Shown here piece by piece: positions 12,076 through 24,359 of a DNA stretch of 64,000 nucleotides. Origin of the DNA: Palaemon carinicauda (lineage: Eukaryota > Arthropoda > Malacostraca > Decapoda > Palaemonidae); assembly GCF_036898095.1 (NCBI RefSeq), contig NC_090743.1, positions 22,697,069 through 22,761,068 on the forward strand, written 5' to 3'. The notes beneath the pieces were generated by a model. It had not been told where the DNA came from. It saw only the letters and a program-made list of their open reading frames with translations, and did no database searches. The stretch's first letter is position 1. Each line of letters begins with the position of its first letter. The position numbers were made by a program, and so were the translations under genes.

Positions 12076-12274
12076 GAGGAGAAAATTGAGTTCTTGTTGA
12101 CAAGAAGTACTTGAGTACCTGCTTACAGATGGCGCTGTTGTGTACACCCCCACCTGTATAGCGATCGCTGGCGTATCCCGACCTTAGATTTCTGTCGGGC
12201 AACAGAGTTGACAGCTACATGATCATCGGGTAAGTATATTCAAAAATTTATTTTACTAAGGAAAATAACATTTT
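12076..12274 (+). repeat. DIRS D2 right inverted terminal repeat
   Basis: It is the inverse of 5861-6041, extended by an outer segment not found at the left end but present in the internal complementary region. At 12229 it carries GGTAAGTATA, a consensus 5' splice site on the host-gene strand. Confidence 0.88.
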
Positions 12275-12592
12275 AAAGTAGTTCACTTACTTGAATTGCT
12301 AGTTTATGATCTGGAATGAAATAGTTTTGAAATAAAATAGTATTATGTCTATTTAAAACCTAACAAATTTTATTTTGAATACCTTCTTGATTGTTCAAAT
12401 GAAATTTTGTACTGTGGGCTATTTATTTGGAATTGGTGTAACAAGATTATCTATTTTCAAGTGCAGTCAAAACTGGTATAGCTGTGGGATGAAAGAAAAA
12501 ACCAAGTGGCATATGTATGGTGTTTTAGGTATGTAAGATGTTTATCTTATTTTTTCCTTGAAAACTAACAGAGAGCTTTGTGTACATTTCAG

Positions 12593-12769
12593 TTTTGTTG
12601 GTGATAGTCAGATACCCTTGGCATGTTCAATGTTCCTAGAGACCCATGGTACAGAGCTTCTACGAAAGAGTTTATACAGAAATTTCGTCCTTCACATGAT
12701 TTCCTTACATGATTTTGGGTTGATTGGAACTGGTGTTGTCTATAAGAGTATTCTACATTTACAAAACAA
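12593..12769 (+). CDS. Suz12: Suz12 exon C, core of the VEFS box
   Basis: The exon encodes 58 full codons plus shared bases on both sides. The segments SLYRNFVLHMISLHDFGLIG and, before it, ACSMFLETHGTELLRK align with the second half of the VEFS box of animal SUZ12. The acceptor is CATTTCAG at 12585-12592 and the donor GTAAGT at 12770. A short continuation through the donor is open to the TAA at 12771-12773, but the in-phase join to exon D (AA + A = Lys) is the better model. It is intact and conserved. Confidence 0.95.
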
Positions 12770-13666
12770 GTAAGTAAAGAGTTTTGTTGCAGACCTTATA
12801 TTCCTTTTCACCAGTATACTACTACTACTCAGTGTAAGAGGAAATTCTCTTCTTGAGCATTTATATAAGTTTTATTATGCTTCCTTTATCCTTTATATTT
12901 GTTCATTATACTTTGCATACACTGTTGATATTGTTGTATCCAAGATAGGAATATATTTTATGCATTGCAGTTTTTTCTTTATATTGTGAATGCAAAAGGT
13001 TATTGTTATGATACAGGTAATGTTTTAGACCCAAAAATGAGATTCATAAGATTTTGACTGTTGACAAAGAAAAAACATTCATAGTCCTAAAATAATTTGC
13101 TTCATACTTTCTTGCTTTTCATCAGCTTCCTTCTGTTTTCTCTTACTAGGGTATCAAACTCATTAAGCTTTCTGTGGTTCAAGTTGTATCGCATTCAGTA
13201 ATATATCCCTCTTGTAAGCTGTGCGAATATATAATGTCTGAATGTCAGGATGCCTTAGAGCTGATAATCAATCAATCAATATAATGTCTTTGTTCTGACA
13301 CTAAAATACAGACTGTCCGGTATTTATAGGGATATTACTTTCGTTTGCCGAAAGACAAGCCATAAGTCTTTTAGTGCGTGTTAACCTCCCCTTCCGCTAG
13401 TTAGACGGTTGGGGGATAGCCTGGTACCCCGCTCACTCACATACTGGTGTTGAGCAACCACTTTGCTTTTGGCTTGGTGGAGAACAGATGTTGCTGCTCT
13501 CTTCCTCCTAACTTAACTGGCTATTATTTACTCAATCGGTATTTGAGCTTTATCTTTCTTCAGTGTGTTTGATTCTTCTTGAACTGCCTTATGCAGACAT
13601 GTTCAGTACCTGAGAGCCACTCCTGCAGGACTTTCATGTCCTCCATTGACACAGACTTGCTTACAG

Positions 13667-14340
13667 GTAGTCGCCGACTTACGACGGAGATTGGGACCGA
13701 GAGATGCATCGTAAGTTGATTTCGTCATATGTCGAACTAAAAAAGTGAAGTTTCCGTAGACTTCTTATGATGCGTTATGATTCGGCAATCATCTCAATCT
13801 TATTTTATCAATATTTTCTTACTGTATCATTATTCCATTTTGTTTCTTAGGATATCATATGCTCTATTAATACATTTTTGTATTCTATTTTTCAATTTTG
13901 GAAGCATTTTACCAATCGAGAAGTACTTAAAATGTTGTCTACCTTTGGTTATGATCAGCTGATCTGAAAGTGCCGCTACCTACCGTATCAAAATATGGCG
14001 TACATACGTATGGCATTTTGTTTTTTTCTTTTAGAATTTCCTGACTTTTCAGAAATATCTTCATGAATATTACATCAGCGCTAATATGTTACAGGAAATC
14101 AGTTCCCATACAGTTCGTCTGATCATTAGGTATAATGCGAAATAGTTGTACAGTAGCTCTTTCTCTGTGCGTGCGTGCGAGCGCTCTCTCGCAATCGCAT
14201 ACGGATAGTTCATTTTTAAAGCTTCATACAGTATTAAATTTTCAGCTCAATATTAAGCCTTCATATTCCATTAGACATCGTTACTCGGTGTTTCAATGAT
14301 GGGAATGCTGTAATAAGACCAACCAACGTTTGATTGCTGC
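13667..14340. mobile_element. Insertion in D3 with a pogo/mariner-type left end
   Basis: The left end CAGGTAGTCGCCGACTTACG resembles the termini of the element at 952-4574. DIRS gag-like sequence resumes near 14345. I could not find a matching right terminus, so the insertion is truncated or its right end has decayed. Confidence 0.4.
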
Positions 14341-14344
14341 AGAG

Positions 14345-15420
14345 ACGACAACTATCGTTCTTCTCGTGAAAGTTCCCTCCCTCGTCAGAGATCTCCACTC
14401 CATCCGTCGTCCCGCAGAGTGGAAAAACTCTTAAGACAGTCCCTTAAACTTCATCCAGGTCATCAAGACTTCAGTAAGAGAGCCCTTGGGGTTCCTCCCC
14501 GGTACCAGCAAGGACGTTGACAAGAGACAGGCCTTCCACTGCCGTACCTGACGACTTCGATAAACCTTAGGCTCCTATGGGTAAGAGCTCTTGGGTGGAG
14601 ACTACAACTATGAGGATGACTACCTCCATAAAGTTGCAAGTCCTAAGCTTTAGCAGGCGGAGTGAAGGGAGTCGGAATATGCCATCAACGGATTGTCTGA
14701 TCCAACGATGGCCCTGCAAGAGGGAAAAGACACAGTCCTAGCCCATGTCTATGGCTCCCTGAGACCTCCCAAGGCCAGTGCAGTTCTGCCCTGGTCTAAG
14801 CAGTTGACATGTGCCCGAAAGAAGGCGTTTGCCCAGATCACTGGCTCCTCCAGTTCCCTCTGTGCGGGTTCATCCTCTAATCTTTTTGTGGTGCTGTTTG
14901 TGCAGCAGAGGAAGTATTATGAGGTCTCCAATGAGCCCCTTCCGTCCCTGCCTCTTGACCACTCCATAGAGGCACTGACCAGAGGAGTCTCCTTTTAGAA
15001 ACTCGCCATACTCTCGGTCTCTTTTCTATGCAACTGAGATCCTTAACCAGGAGAAAGTTGCGAAGTATGCCATGCAAGCTACTTCATGGCTGGGTCTGTG
15101 GGACTGGTCCAAGGAGACCACATGGAAGTTTATGGAAACAATTCTTTGATTGCGAACTAGGACCATTGAGTTTCTTTCCCACCAGGTTGTGAACCTGTGG
15201 GCTCACGATCCTTCGGCGAAGGGATTTGGTAATGGAAAGGTTCCACCGACATATCCCACAGGCAGAGGTGATGAGATTAAGGAACTCGACTTGAGGTTTT
15301 GGTTTCCTCTCTGTTCGGATCGGAAGACATCGAGCGGTTGGTGGGGAGATGGAGGAAGTTCAATCAGGACTACCTTCTCTATAGGGCCCTTATAACTTGG
15401 CCTTATTGACCTCCTCCGCC
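14345..15420 (+). pseudogene. DIRS D3 gag, broken
   Basis: An Arg/Ser-rich start is followed by an open segment at 14693-14995 and then AKYAMQATSW (near 15065) and TIEFLSHQVVNLWAHDPSAK (15160-15219), which look like the conserved gag core of DIRS elements. Stops, such as at 14996, and frame changes interrupt it. Function is assigned by position and similarity to D8 gag. Confidence 0.6.
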
Positions 15421-15699
15421 ACAGAAAAAGCAGCCACAGATAACAAAACTGCTGATGAACAGGACAATGACTTTGACATTACGGAAGGTGTCGAAAAAGC
15501 CCTTTTCAACCAAGGAGCGAAAGGTTTCTAAGTCCTCCACTTTGAGGTAAACGGAGTAGAGGTAGCAGCTGAGGTCGTACACGATAGGGTGGGCAATCCT
15601 CCTCCTTTTCCACCTGGGGGGAATGCCTGGACAATCTCCATGATTCGTTCAGGGTATTGCGTCCCGTAATTTCAAAATCTTCCCCTACTGACTCTGGAT

Positions 15700-16160
15700 C
15701 CAATCCCATCAAGCTCTTAGAGAAGGGCGCTCTCAAAGAGGACCTTGATGGTTCCCCAGGCTTCTACAGTAGTCTCTTTCTCTTTCTTGTGTAAAAAGGT
15801 GTCTGAAAGGAGGAAACCAGTCATCGACCTTTCAGCTCAGAACAAGTTTGTCAAACAAACTATGTTCAGCATGGAGACAGCAGACACGTTCAGACAAGCA
15901 GTAAGACCACAGGACTTCATGTGCACTGTGGATCTCATGGACGGGTACTTCCAGATCGCAGTCCATCCGTCTTCAAGGAAGTATCTTAAGGGTCATATTC
16001 GACAACAAGCAATACTAGGTCAAGGGGCTTTGCTTCAGTCTTTCCACAGCACCTCAGGTCTTCACTAGTGTTTGCCCCAGTGTCATCTCGAGCTCACAGG
16101 ATCAGCATCCATCTCCTAAGATACCTGGACGACTGACTGATCCTAGCAAACTTGGCGGCA
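15700..16160 (+). pseudogene. DIRS D3 reverse transcriptase, partial
   Basis: The block VIDLSAQNKFVKQT and then TVDLMDGYFQIAVHPSSRKY (around 15820-15980) corresponds to the fingers and palm motif A of DIRS reverse transcriptase, with the catalytic Asp in VDL. In another frame near 16118-16138 RYLDD is followed by a stop. The stretch to RNase H is shortened, so most of the thumb is missing. Confidence 0.7.
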
Positions 16161-16215
16161 ACCCTTCTTCAACACTGAGACAGACTTCTAGGGACCAGAG
16201 GAACAAGGGGATCTC

Positions 16216-16800
16216 ATGTGGTGGGTGGCAGACGAGAACCTTCGCAGGGGGGTTACTCTTCTCGGTCTCCCCCTGGAATTGATGCTCTTTTCAGATGCAT
16301 CAAAAGATGGGGGTTGGGGGTCCCATATGCTGCAACACACGGATTCCGGCTCTGGTCCGAGTCCTGAAGGTATCAGCACAGAAATCTCTTATAGAGATGA
16401 GGGCAGCCTTTCTAACCCTCCAACAGTTCCACCAGTTACTGGTAGGTCACTCCGTGGTGTTGATGAGCGACAACACCACAGTAGTGGCTTACATAAACAA
16501 ACAAGGCTGTACCTTTTTGCAGCCCCTATGCCATTTAGCAGTAGAGATACTGAGATTGACAGCATACAACTTCGTGTCCCTATTGGCCCGTTTTATGCTG
16601 GGCAAAAGGAATGTGCTCGCAGACAATCTGAGCAGAGCGACTCAGGTACTGTAGTGGGCTCCGAGTGGTCTTTGAATCATCTAATAGCCAACAAAGTCCT
16701 GACTTTGAGAGGTTCCCCAACTGTTGACTTATTCGCGACATCCCTGAACTTCAGGTTACTACTTTACTGCTCCCCAGGTTCAATGGCAAGATGCCTTCTC
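16216..16800 (+). pseudogene. DIRS D3 RNase H and methyltransferase-like start, frameshifted
   Basis: LMLFSDASKDGGWGSHM (frame of 16216) holds the first catalytic Asp. After a frame change, LMSDNTTVVAYINKQG and GKRNVLADNLSRATQV follow in the frame of 16295-16651. The next block has GSEWSL and TVDLFATS, as in other DIRS pol. One frameshift near 16320 separates the two RNase H halves. Confidence 0.78.
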
Positions 16801-17039
16801 ACAAAGGTTGGACAACATCGATGCTCTTCCCCTGTTCTGTCTGATGAGAAGAATACTCAACAAGAGTATCCAACAACTAATGTATGTCTCTCATAGCTCT
16901 GCTATGACATCACGCTGATTGGTTCCCAGACCTTCTGCAGCTACTGACAGAGCTCCCGAGAGAAATCCTTCCACAACACGATCTACTCAAACAGCCACAT
17001 GCGAACATCTTCCATAAAGTTGTAGCTTCGTTATGACTT

Positions 17040-18040
17040 CACACCTGGAGACTATCCAGCACCTCCTTACTCAGAGAGGATTTTTGCAGTAGTTTGAGAA
17101 GAGAATAGCTGGACACCTTTGAAAATCTTCAGCCTCAGTCTGCCAGGCTAAGTGGATTGTCTTTGTGGTTGGTGTCGTGGAAGGGGTATCTCTCCTCTCG
17201 ATGCCTCTATTCCAATAATAGCCGGAGTTCCTTGTGCACCTTCGGGAGGAAATGCTCCTCTCGGTTTCGGCAGTAGTGAAAGGCTACCTCTCAGCCTTTA
17301 ACCTTTCCATTAAACTGAAAGGAGTCCATATTACTTTTTCATTGGAACTTTCTCTCATACAAAGCTGAGCTTACCTGTCCCCAGTTGGAAGTAAGACATT
17401 AATGGAACATGGTTCGCATCCTTCAGTCTCTGAAGGGTGCTCCTTATGAACCATTACTCCAGGCAACAGATAGCCACCTCACTTTGAAGACGGTGTCATT
17501 GAAGACATTACCCATTCAATTGGATGGGGGGAGGTAATTCTCAACTTTGTCCCTGAGTTTATAGCTGAGACTCAAATCTGTGAGCAAGTGATCCTAGATT
17601 CGGGCCCTTCCGAATTTGGAGTCTTCGTACTGTAACCGATGATCCAGATCAACTGTTACTATGTCCAGTAAGGAGCTTGAGGTGTTACCTCAAAAGAACA
17701 GTAGCAGCTCTCCCCCCAAGTGTCAGCACTTTTCATCAGCATAGGGAAAGTCAAGAGGAGGGTCACAAAGAACACCATTTCAGCCTGGATTCTTAAGGTC
17801 ATTGACCTAGCATTGAATCCTAATCCTCCCCCAACATGATGACCCAGAGCTCATGATGTTAGGGGTATTGCAATGTCCCTAATGTTCAAGAGGAACTACT
17901 CTGTGATGCAGGGAATGCAAGCGTGCGTGTGGAAGCGTCAGACAACCTTCACTGCTAACTACCTGTAAGACATGACCCACAGGAGCATGGAGACGTTCTC
18001 AATTGGTCCTGTGTTGGTTGCACAGCAAGTGGTGTAAAAT
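17040..18040 (+). pseudogene. DIRS D3 tyrosine recombinase, heavily decayed
   Basis: Short matches to D8 recombinase persist in three frames: a LLLCPVRSLRCYLKRTVAA segment near 17657-17713, FISIGKVKRRVTKNTISAW near 17730-17790, and an Ala-His-Asp-Val-Arg piece (HxxR box) near 17850. No frame stays open. It is assigned by order and by similarity. Confidence 0.6.
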
Positions 18041-18520
18041 ACCCCAAGATCCTTGATGGGCAAGTAGCAGAGGGTTGACGGCAAAGGATACCTGTAATTA
18101 GTCTGGGATGAATGCGTAAGAATGACTGGCTTTTTCTTTCTTTCATCTTCCCCTCTCTTGGGGATTCAGCACCTAGGGTTCTCGGCAAAAGCTGACCTCA
18201 CCTATCTGCAGGGAACCCATTTTCCTTGTGCAACCTAGTATAGAAATAATACTTGTTGCATCCCCAACACTCCTGGCGAGGGGGATTGGTTAATGTCTGT
18301 GGTACCCTTGGAAGACTTCTACGACTCGGAAGAACTCTTACCTAGACCAGTCACATTGCTAGTACCACAAGCACACAGCTTGCGTAGGCCACTGGCTGTC
18401 GGTAGCATGGTGTTTAGTCGGGTGTGAGGGTCCCTACCAGTTACATGCAAGACATGTACAGAGAGAACCCCGGGTCAACGCTGAGAAGCCAGTTGGTGTG
18501 GACTTCCACCCTCCTAAGGG

Positions 18521-18630
18521 ATAAGTCATCCCTATAAATAGTGGAGGGTTTGTATTTTAGTGTCGGAACAAATGAAAAATTTGGAAGTAATTTGTATTTG
18601 TAACGATACAAACCTGGAGCTATTTATACA
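18521..18630 (+). repeat. DIRS D3 internal complementary region
   Basis: Inverse copies of the left outer end (CTATAAATAGTGGAGGGTTT onward) and of the right outer end (AGTAATTTGTATTTGTAACG) are fused at GGAACAAATG. Confidence 0.8.
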
Positions 18631-18639
18631 GATTGGTCT

Positions 18640-18816
18640 GCCAGAACCCATCCCCTTAGTCGGCTACCCCTCGTGCCCCCCCTCCCCCCACTAATTAGCG
18701 GGTGGGTTGATTAACCCTCGCTAAATGTCATATGACTCGTATTAGTAATATCCCTATAAATAGCTCCAGGATTGTATCGTTAGGAAAAATACAAATTACT
18801 TCTAAATTTGTCATTT
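18640..18816 (+). repeat. DIRS D3 right inverted terminal repeat
   Basis: It is the diverged inverse of 13293-13430, ending AAATTACTTCTAAATTTGTC. The outer 40 bases also match the right outer ends of D8 and D4, which shows that the families share end sequences. Confidence 0.75.
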
Positions 18817-20143
18817 TAAACTACTGTATAGTAATGACGTTACATGCTTATTGATATGTGGTTTACAGAACTGATTACCATAGAGCTGGTACACTATAAA
18901 TGAAGGCCTTGTTTTAGCTTTGGTCTGGGGATTTAGCGGTACGTCATTGATTCACAATCTGTTGGGCCCAAGTTCAAGCCTTACTCATGGCTTGTTAGAC
19001 TTCTTGGGTAAAATCACAACCTTGCTGTCCCTCAGCAGCCATGATTTTGTTCTTGTTCCTAGCTATGGTAAATCTCGTCACGTGTCAACAACTTGCATTA
19101 CTGATAAAACGTTTGGTCAGAGAACTGATGATGTTTGAAGAGCCCGTTATAGCCAAGGGATTACTGAAGTCTTTCTATACAGTACCCAGACTAACAGTTT
19201 CCTTTCAACAGGTTTTCTGTATTCTAATTGTCTCCCCTATCAAGAAAACTGGTCTTCTCTTGTTCAGCCATGTCTCCAGCCAGGGAAATTCTTAGATGAG
19301 GGGTACACCAACCAGGTTCCTCAACAGAAGCTTAATGGCAGGTGTCAGGTTTCTTCTTTGGAGTTTTTCCTCTTGAGTTGATTATCAGACTAGTTAGTCT
19401 TTTCTTCTCACCTATATGCTGATGATTGAATTGTATGCTTGATTGTAGACTGTTGTCCTCATGATACGAGAATCTACTCATTTATTGCTCTAATAACCAC
19501 ACAGCACAACCCCCCAAAAAGGGTTTTTGATTAAAGAAAAACCTATTTTTTGGAAGCTGATGTGTTGTCTTCAAGAGCCTTTCTCCTTCCTAGCCTCTTG
19601 TAAGGAAAGGGACTTATGGTTCTCACTGAGTATGGAAAATTTCAGCTTGGTGTAAGTTAGTCTGCAAATAGCATTGTTTCTATTAGAAGGGATTGTTTTT
19701 TTTATTATGACGTGTCATCGATTGCCAGATGGTTTCAGCATTGGAGGTGCTGTGCCAAGTTGAGTAGCGCAGAAACTACATGTTGAAACACTGGCCATAG
19801 AGCAGGGGAGACTATTTTTTCAGTATTTTTATGTTTTATTGGATTTTCTGTTCTAGCTTTTTATAGGAAAGTCTTTGGAAACCAAACATCACCCAAAAAA
19901 TTTTTTTCCTGTCAAAACCACTTTATTTGGGTGCCAGTTTATCTTTAATGATAATTACCTTTTACTAGGTTCTAATTCTGGATGTGCTTAAGTAGTTGAC
20001 AGACTGTAAATTCATACAGTTTTAGTAACCTCCTAGATACATGATTTAGACAGAGTTGCTATCCTGTCATAAGGTATGTTTTTGTTTGTATGATAATAGA
20101 CTGGTATGTGTTTTTTAACTTGAATTGTTTTTTTTTTACACAG

Positions 20144-20333
20144 AATGCAAGACTTAGCCATTCAAAAGCAATTAGCAGCAGGATGGGAAGAGCAAAGGAG
20201 GAAAGCAAAAAAGTTGTACCCAAATTCCACATACACTACACCGGTCAAGCAAGAACAGTCATCTAGCAACTTTCAGATTGCAAGTCGCGAGAGCAGTGAC
20301 AGTACCAAGAGCAGTGCCACCAAAAGCAAGTGA
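20144..20333 (+). CDS. Suz12: Suz12 last exon D, C-terminal tail
   Basis: The exon completes the Lys codon from exon C and encodes 62 further residues before TGA at 20331. It starts with a basic helix-like part (MQDLAIQKQLAAGWEEQRRK) and ends in a Ser/Thr/Lys-rich tail. The tail after the VEFS box is poorly conserved among SUZ12 proteins, so it is recognised by phase and position more than by residues. The acceptor is TTTTTTTTTACACAG. The four exons total 807 nt, or 268 residues plus stop, with no frame error. Confidence 0.88.
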
Positions 20334-22350
20334 GATTGAAATTTAGTTAATGTGTGAATGTGTAGATATCGATATTTTTTATTATAAGTTGGATGCGTGT
20401 ATGTGAATTTAGATTTTCTGTATTCCCTTTCAATTTATTTTATGCAGTGTCTCAAGTTTCTTTGGTCGTATGTGTATGACTAGTTTTATATATTTCTCGT
20501 TTTTATGAATATTGCGTCAAAGTAGTTTTCTTGAATGTCTGAATTTGCATGTGTTATTACCATGACAAAAATGTTTGGAACTTTAGAGTATTGACTGCTT
20601 CCTCATAGCAGGAGGTTCATTTGGTGCAGGCAGGAGGGGCTGAAGTTTAGTTTCAAAATGCATTGATTCTAATATAACAGGTCTTACCAGTGTCTAGGGT
20701 CTAGTGTTTGTGTGTGAAAGCACTCATTGGAATTAGAATACAGTATTTAAATTCAAGCTTCAGCCTACTGATGCTTGCACTTGCTGAATTACTGAGTGCA
20801 TATATATAGCCTTAGTTGTTTAGCTTTTATTGCAGTTTTAAAGTGTTTTGATGAGATTATTTACTGCAAAATTCTCATGCTACTTCTCAGACATTTTAGT
20901 TACTGTATTTTTCTTTGCTTTTGAAGTAATTCTTCATTAGAGGGTAAAAAATATTCCGAATCAGAGACAATTTCTTTCTCTATATTTTCGTAACAAGCAA
21001 CTGACAATGATATTACTTGCTCATTGTTTAAATTAACTTCAGTGGCATACTATGTTCTAGATTTAATTATAATATTGAAGAAATTTATGAACATCAAGGT
21101 AAGTGAAATTTTGATGGTCCTTTTTTCAGTCCTCGTTTTGTTTAATATTTTTTAAAGTATCGATTGGTGACAAAAGTATGTATGCAAGTCTGAAAGTTTT
21201 GGAATGAAAACATGTTAATTTCAATTTTTTTGTTACTAGTTACGGTTTTTTCATTACATTTATTTTTATTCTGAAACACTTATGTGACAGGCTCTTTGAT
21301 ACCCTAATTTGCTCTGATTATTATTAGTTTTTGAGGAGCTACAGAAAAATACATAGGAAGCAAAGCACAACAAGAGCCTTCATGGTTTATTATCGAGGCA
21401 AATATTGTATGAAAAAAAAAAAATGAAATTTTTAGTAATATCTGTACAGTATAGTGTTTGGAAAATTTTTGTTGTTCTGTACACAGTTTTGTCATTAAGT
21501 GTACTGTATATCCTCAAAAATTTGAAAGGCTATTTCTAATGATTTGTCTGTGCATAGGCAAAAATGTGAGACCATTATAAATTTAGGTGAGACCACAAGA
21601 TACTTTGAATAGGCTTTAGGGCTCACGTCAGGAATTTGTTCTGAAATTCAGTAAAATTGGAGCATGTTGATTAAAGAAATTAGTCAGGTGTGTAGGGAGT
21701 GATCAAAGGTTAGGTGTAAAGATCATGGAAAGCAACGCAATTAAGAGCAAAAGAACTCTGCAAAAAACTTTAGTTCAGTATATAAATTGTGGTGTATAAG
21801 GCATACTGTAAGAAGAAATAAATAAGAAACAAAACATCTTTGGGGGGAAAAAACTATCATCTATCAGCTTTCAGCTGTAAAGTTATATTTACTTCATGAA
21901 TGGCACTCTTGAATTATGGTATTTGTATGGGATTATTTCAGTAGTGTATTCATAAAGGTCTGTTGTGGGTGATTCAAGAGCAATTTTATCATCATAATGG
22001 TCTTTATGCAGAGCCATGGCAATGGAAGTAGGTAATTATTAAGAGTCCAATGTCTCCCAGATCATTATTGGCTGGTGTTATCATGTCATTTTGACATTTA
22101 TTTGTTTTTCATTTTTGAACACATCCCAATGAAGTACAAATATTCAGCTTCAAAGTGAGACCATAACTAGGTTTATATAATAGAAATTAATAAAATTTAC
22201 AGCAGGCAATCAAACAAAATCGTACTGCACATGTAATTGTCTAGATTGTGATCTTTTATTGATGAATTTTGGAACCTTCCCAAACTCTTGAAGGGATAAG
22301 ATCTTATTCATATTCCGAAACCTCATTTTTATAGTAAACAGGTCCTCAAA
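20334..22350 (+). other. Suz12 3' flank, probable 3' UTR; no gene seen
   Basis: It is AT-rich, without an ORF or repeat that I can identify. AATAAA-like hexamers occur, for example near 21816 and 22193, but none can be chosen as the polyadenylation signal from sequence alone. Confidence 0.5.
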
Positions 22351-24359
22351 AATACAATTGTTGATACATGGATACAAACCCCTCCTCCTTTAATAGGAGT
22401 ATGTTCTCAGTGTATCTGAATAGGAGTATGTTTTCAGTGTAGCTGTAACTCAGCTTTTAAAATTATAAAGTTGTTGCTATTTACTGGCACAGTATTGTTC
22501 AAGTGTGCACATTTAGTGAGAATTATTCTGAACTTGAAGAATATCCTATAAACGAGCACCTCCCTGTTAGCCCACATTCATCTGTTCTAGCTCATACACT
22601 CTCCTGTTGATTCACAATCATCTTGTCATGTACACTCTTCAGAAAAACGCTATAAACCTAGAACATACCTAACTTTCCGCTCTGTAAAAACACAGACCAA
22701 GAAGAATGTTATAGTACTTACAGGTAACATCGGGTTGCTTTGATACGAGACTGAATACGTGCTCCTTGATCAAGACTGAGGCCCTCTCACTTTTCCATCA
22801 TCAGACTTCCATCAAGTTAATGGAAAGACAGCACCGTAGATGACATCCAATGAATAGCGAGCAAGACATTCTTGCCTCATAATTCTAGTCAACCAGTTCT
22901 ACCGAGATCATTCAATGGCTATGTACTACAGTACATTGAAAAAATTTTGCTTCTTGTCTTTGGCAAATCTAGGCAACATTAGACCTTGTTTTTACTTGAA
23001 TCGAATGCTGCTTGACTTATTAATCCATCTGCGTCATCAGACTACCATCATATACCTAGGATCAACAACATGCTGTTCCATGGCCAATATTTGGCACGGA
23101 ATTTTGTGACAAGGGTCTTTCCCATTCATCCTGTTTTCAGTCAAAGCAGGTAGCTTCTCTTTACAACTCTTCACGCCCTTATGGTCATTTGACTGCTCTA
23201 CATACGCATACAGTCATCTAATGCCACAGAGCTTTCATGCTTCCCCTTCAGGAATAAGTTTCAACTCTTACTGCTCCATCTGGAACAGCACTCCTACTGG
23301 CAATGGGGAGAAAGGGCGGTGCCCTTTTTTCCCACTTCCTGGACCATCATCAGGGGGAACTGAGGCGTACATACACGCTTTACCCTGTCTTGTGACTTGT
23401 TCCTGTTTTTATTCACCCATAGCCATGCCTTCAAATGGTCCAGTTTAAAGAGGAAGACCAATTAGTCACCAAAGCATGTCCAAGGACAGATTATCAGACT
23501 AAGATTGAAAGACGTTGATTAATCATCTGCATGGTTTCTTGGGAGGAGCAACGCTGTACAAAATCCTCCCCTTTCCCAGAACAGGTTATGGTACGAGATA
23601 CAGGAGTTGAATGCCCTAATTTCCTTGCTAGGTTCATGGGAATCCAACCCCAGGTACTGCTGGTCATAGCATTAGCAACATCCCTTGACCCTTTCCCACT
23701 CCAGGACATCCTCGGAACATTCCCAAAACACTTCGATATCTTCAAGCCTATGGATGATCTGACAGTAGACAACTATTGGAGACTATCCTAGTACGCTATG
23801 ACTTTGTACGTGCGACAAGGGTTTCACATTGGGAATGCTTCCTTCCTCAGAAATAGATTAATTATGTGTTATTAGTCAGGACATGGGCAATCGCTTTCCT
23901 ACCTCTCCTATACTAGGGAGATTCCTAGGACAATTCGGTGATGCCAACACTTAAAAGTACGCCAAGGAAATCAAGATGAGTGTCGAGAACGTACCCTTCT
24001 GGGGAATTCAATTTCATTACAATCTCACTTCGTACACTAGTAAAAGTTATTGCATTGGTAACATCTCCTTCCCAAAAAGTACATTCTGGTACATAGTACA
24101 GGTTCACAACTGTTATTACTGCTCAGTCTTGCATGAAACCAACCTCTCTTACCCTTCTGCAGGATGATGGGCTTTGCCTTTATCCCTTTTCCTCTTTGAA
24201 GGGTCCCAGACACCACAACTAGACAAAAGAGGGGTATTGAGCGTGCGGTCAACGAAGGGTACAACGTTCCCTAGTGTTTTTTTTGGGTTACGTAACTTCT
24301 GACAGTAGCTTTGTGCCAGTTTTTCTAGGCCCTGTCGTCAGTGAAAGAGGAACCTATGA

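Larger units (their letters stand above)
5861..12274 (+). mobile_element. DIRS D2, both termini present, coding region decayed
   Basis: The ends are long inverted repeats (5861-6041 and 12076-12274) and an internal complementary region lies at about 11943-12035. Read in reverse complement, that region is the right outer end (GGGTAAGTATATTC then AAAATAACATTTT) joined to the left outer end (TTCAATATTAATCTTACCCG). This is the hallmark of DIRS1-group retrotransposons, which use a circular intermediate. The gag region is frameshifted, most of the reverse transcriptase is deleted near 9480-9560, and RNase H, methyltransferase-like and recombinase segments persist in broken frames. It is related to D5. 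Confidence 0.88.
13293..18816 (+). mobile_element. DIRS D3, both termini present, decayed
   Basis: The left end (TTCTGACACTAAAATACAGA, then TATTTATAGGGATATTACT) is matched in inverse at the right end (AATATCCCTATAAATAGCTC, 18749-18768). An internal complementary region at 18521-18630 joins inverse copies of both outer ends. Inside are gag, reverse transcriptase, RNase H and recombinase remnants. A piece of unrelated DNA starting with a TIR-like CAGGTAGTCGCCGACTTACG interrupts the left part at about 13667-14340. It belongs to the same family as D9. Confidence 0.82.
12770..20143 (+). other. Suz12 intron C-D (7.4 kb), mostly DIRS D3
   Basis: It begins GTAAGTAAAG and ends TTTTACACAG. DIRS D3 occupies 13293-18816 in the sense direction. 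Nothing is recognised in 12780-13290. The stretch 18817-20143 has no clear coding content; an imperfect inverted, A/T-run-rich segment at 19500-19560 and 19880-19930 could be remains of another element. Confidence 0.88.

Noticed and set aside
18920..19010. tRNA-like or SINE-like segment (AAGTTCAAGCC resembling a B box)
   Set aside because: The A box match is poor, no tRNA fold could be drawn and no other copy was found in the window.
19497..19935. Possible further DIRS end in Suz12 intron C-D
   Set aside because: The GGGTTTTTGATTAAAGAAAA segment and the later AAAAAATTTTTTTCCTG run look like element ends, but I could not find both outer ends or an internal complementary region.
23221..24300. 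Protein-coding frames of 60-92 codons in both directions
   Set aside because: They lie inside the decayed D4 interior, contradict each other and lack motifs.
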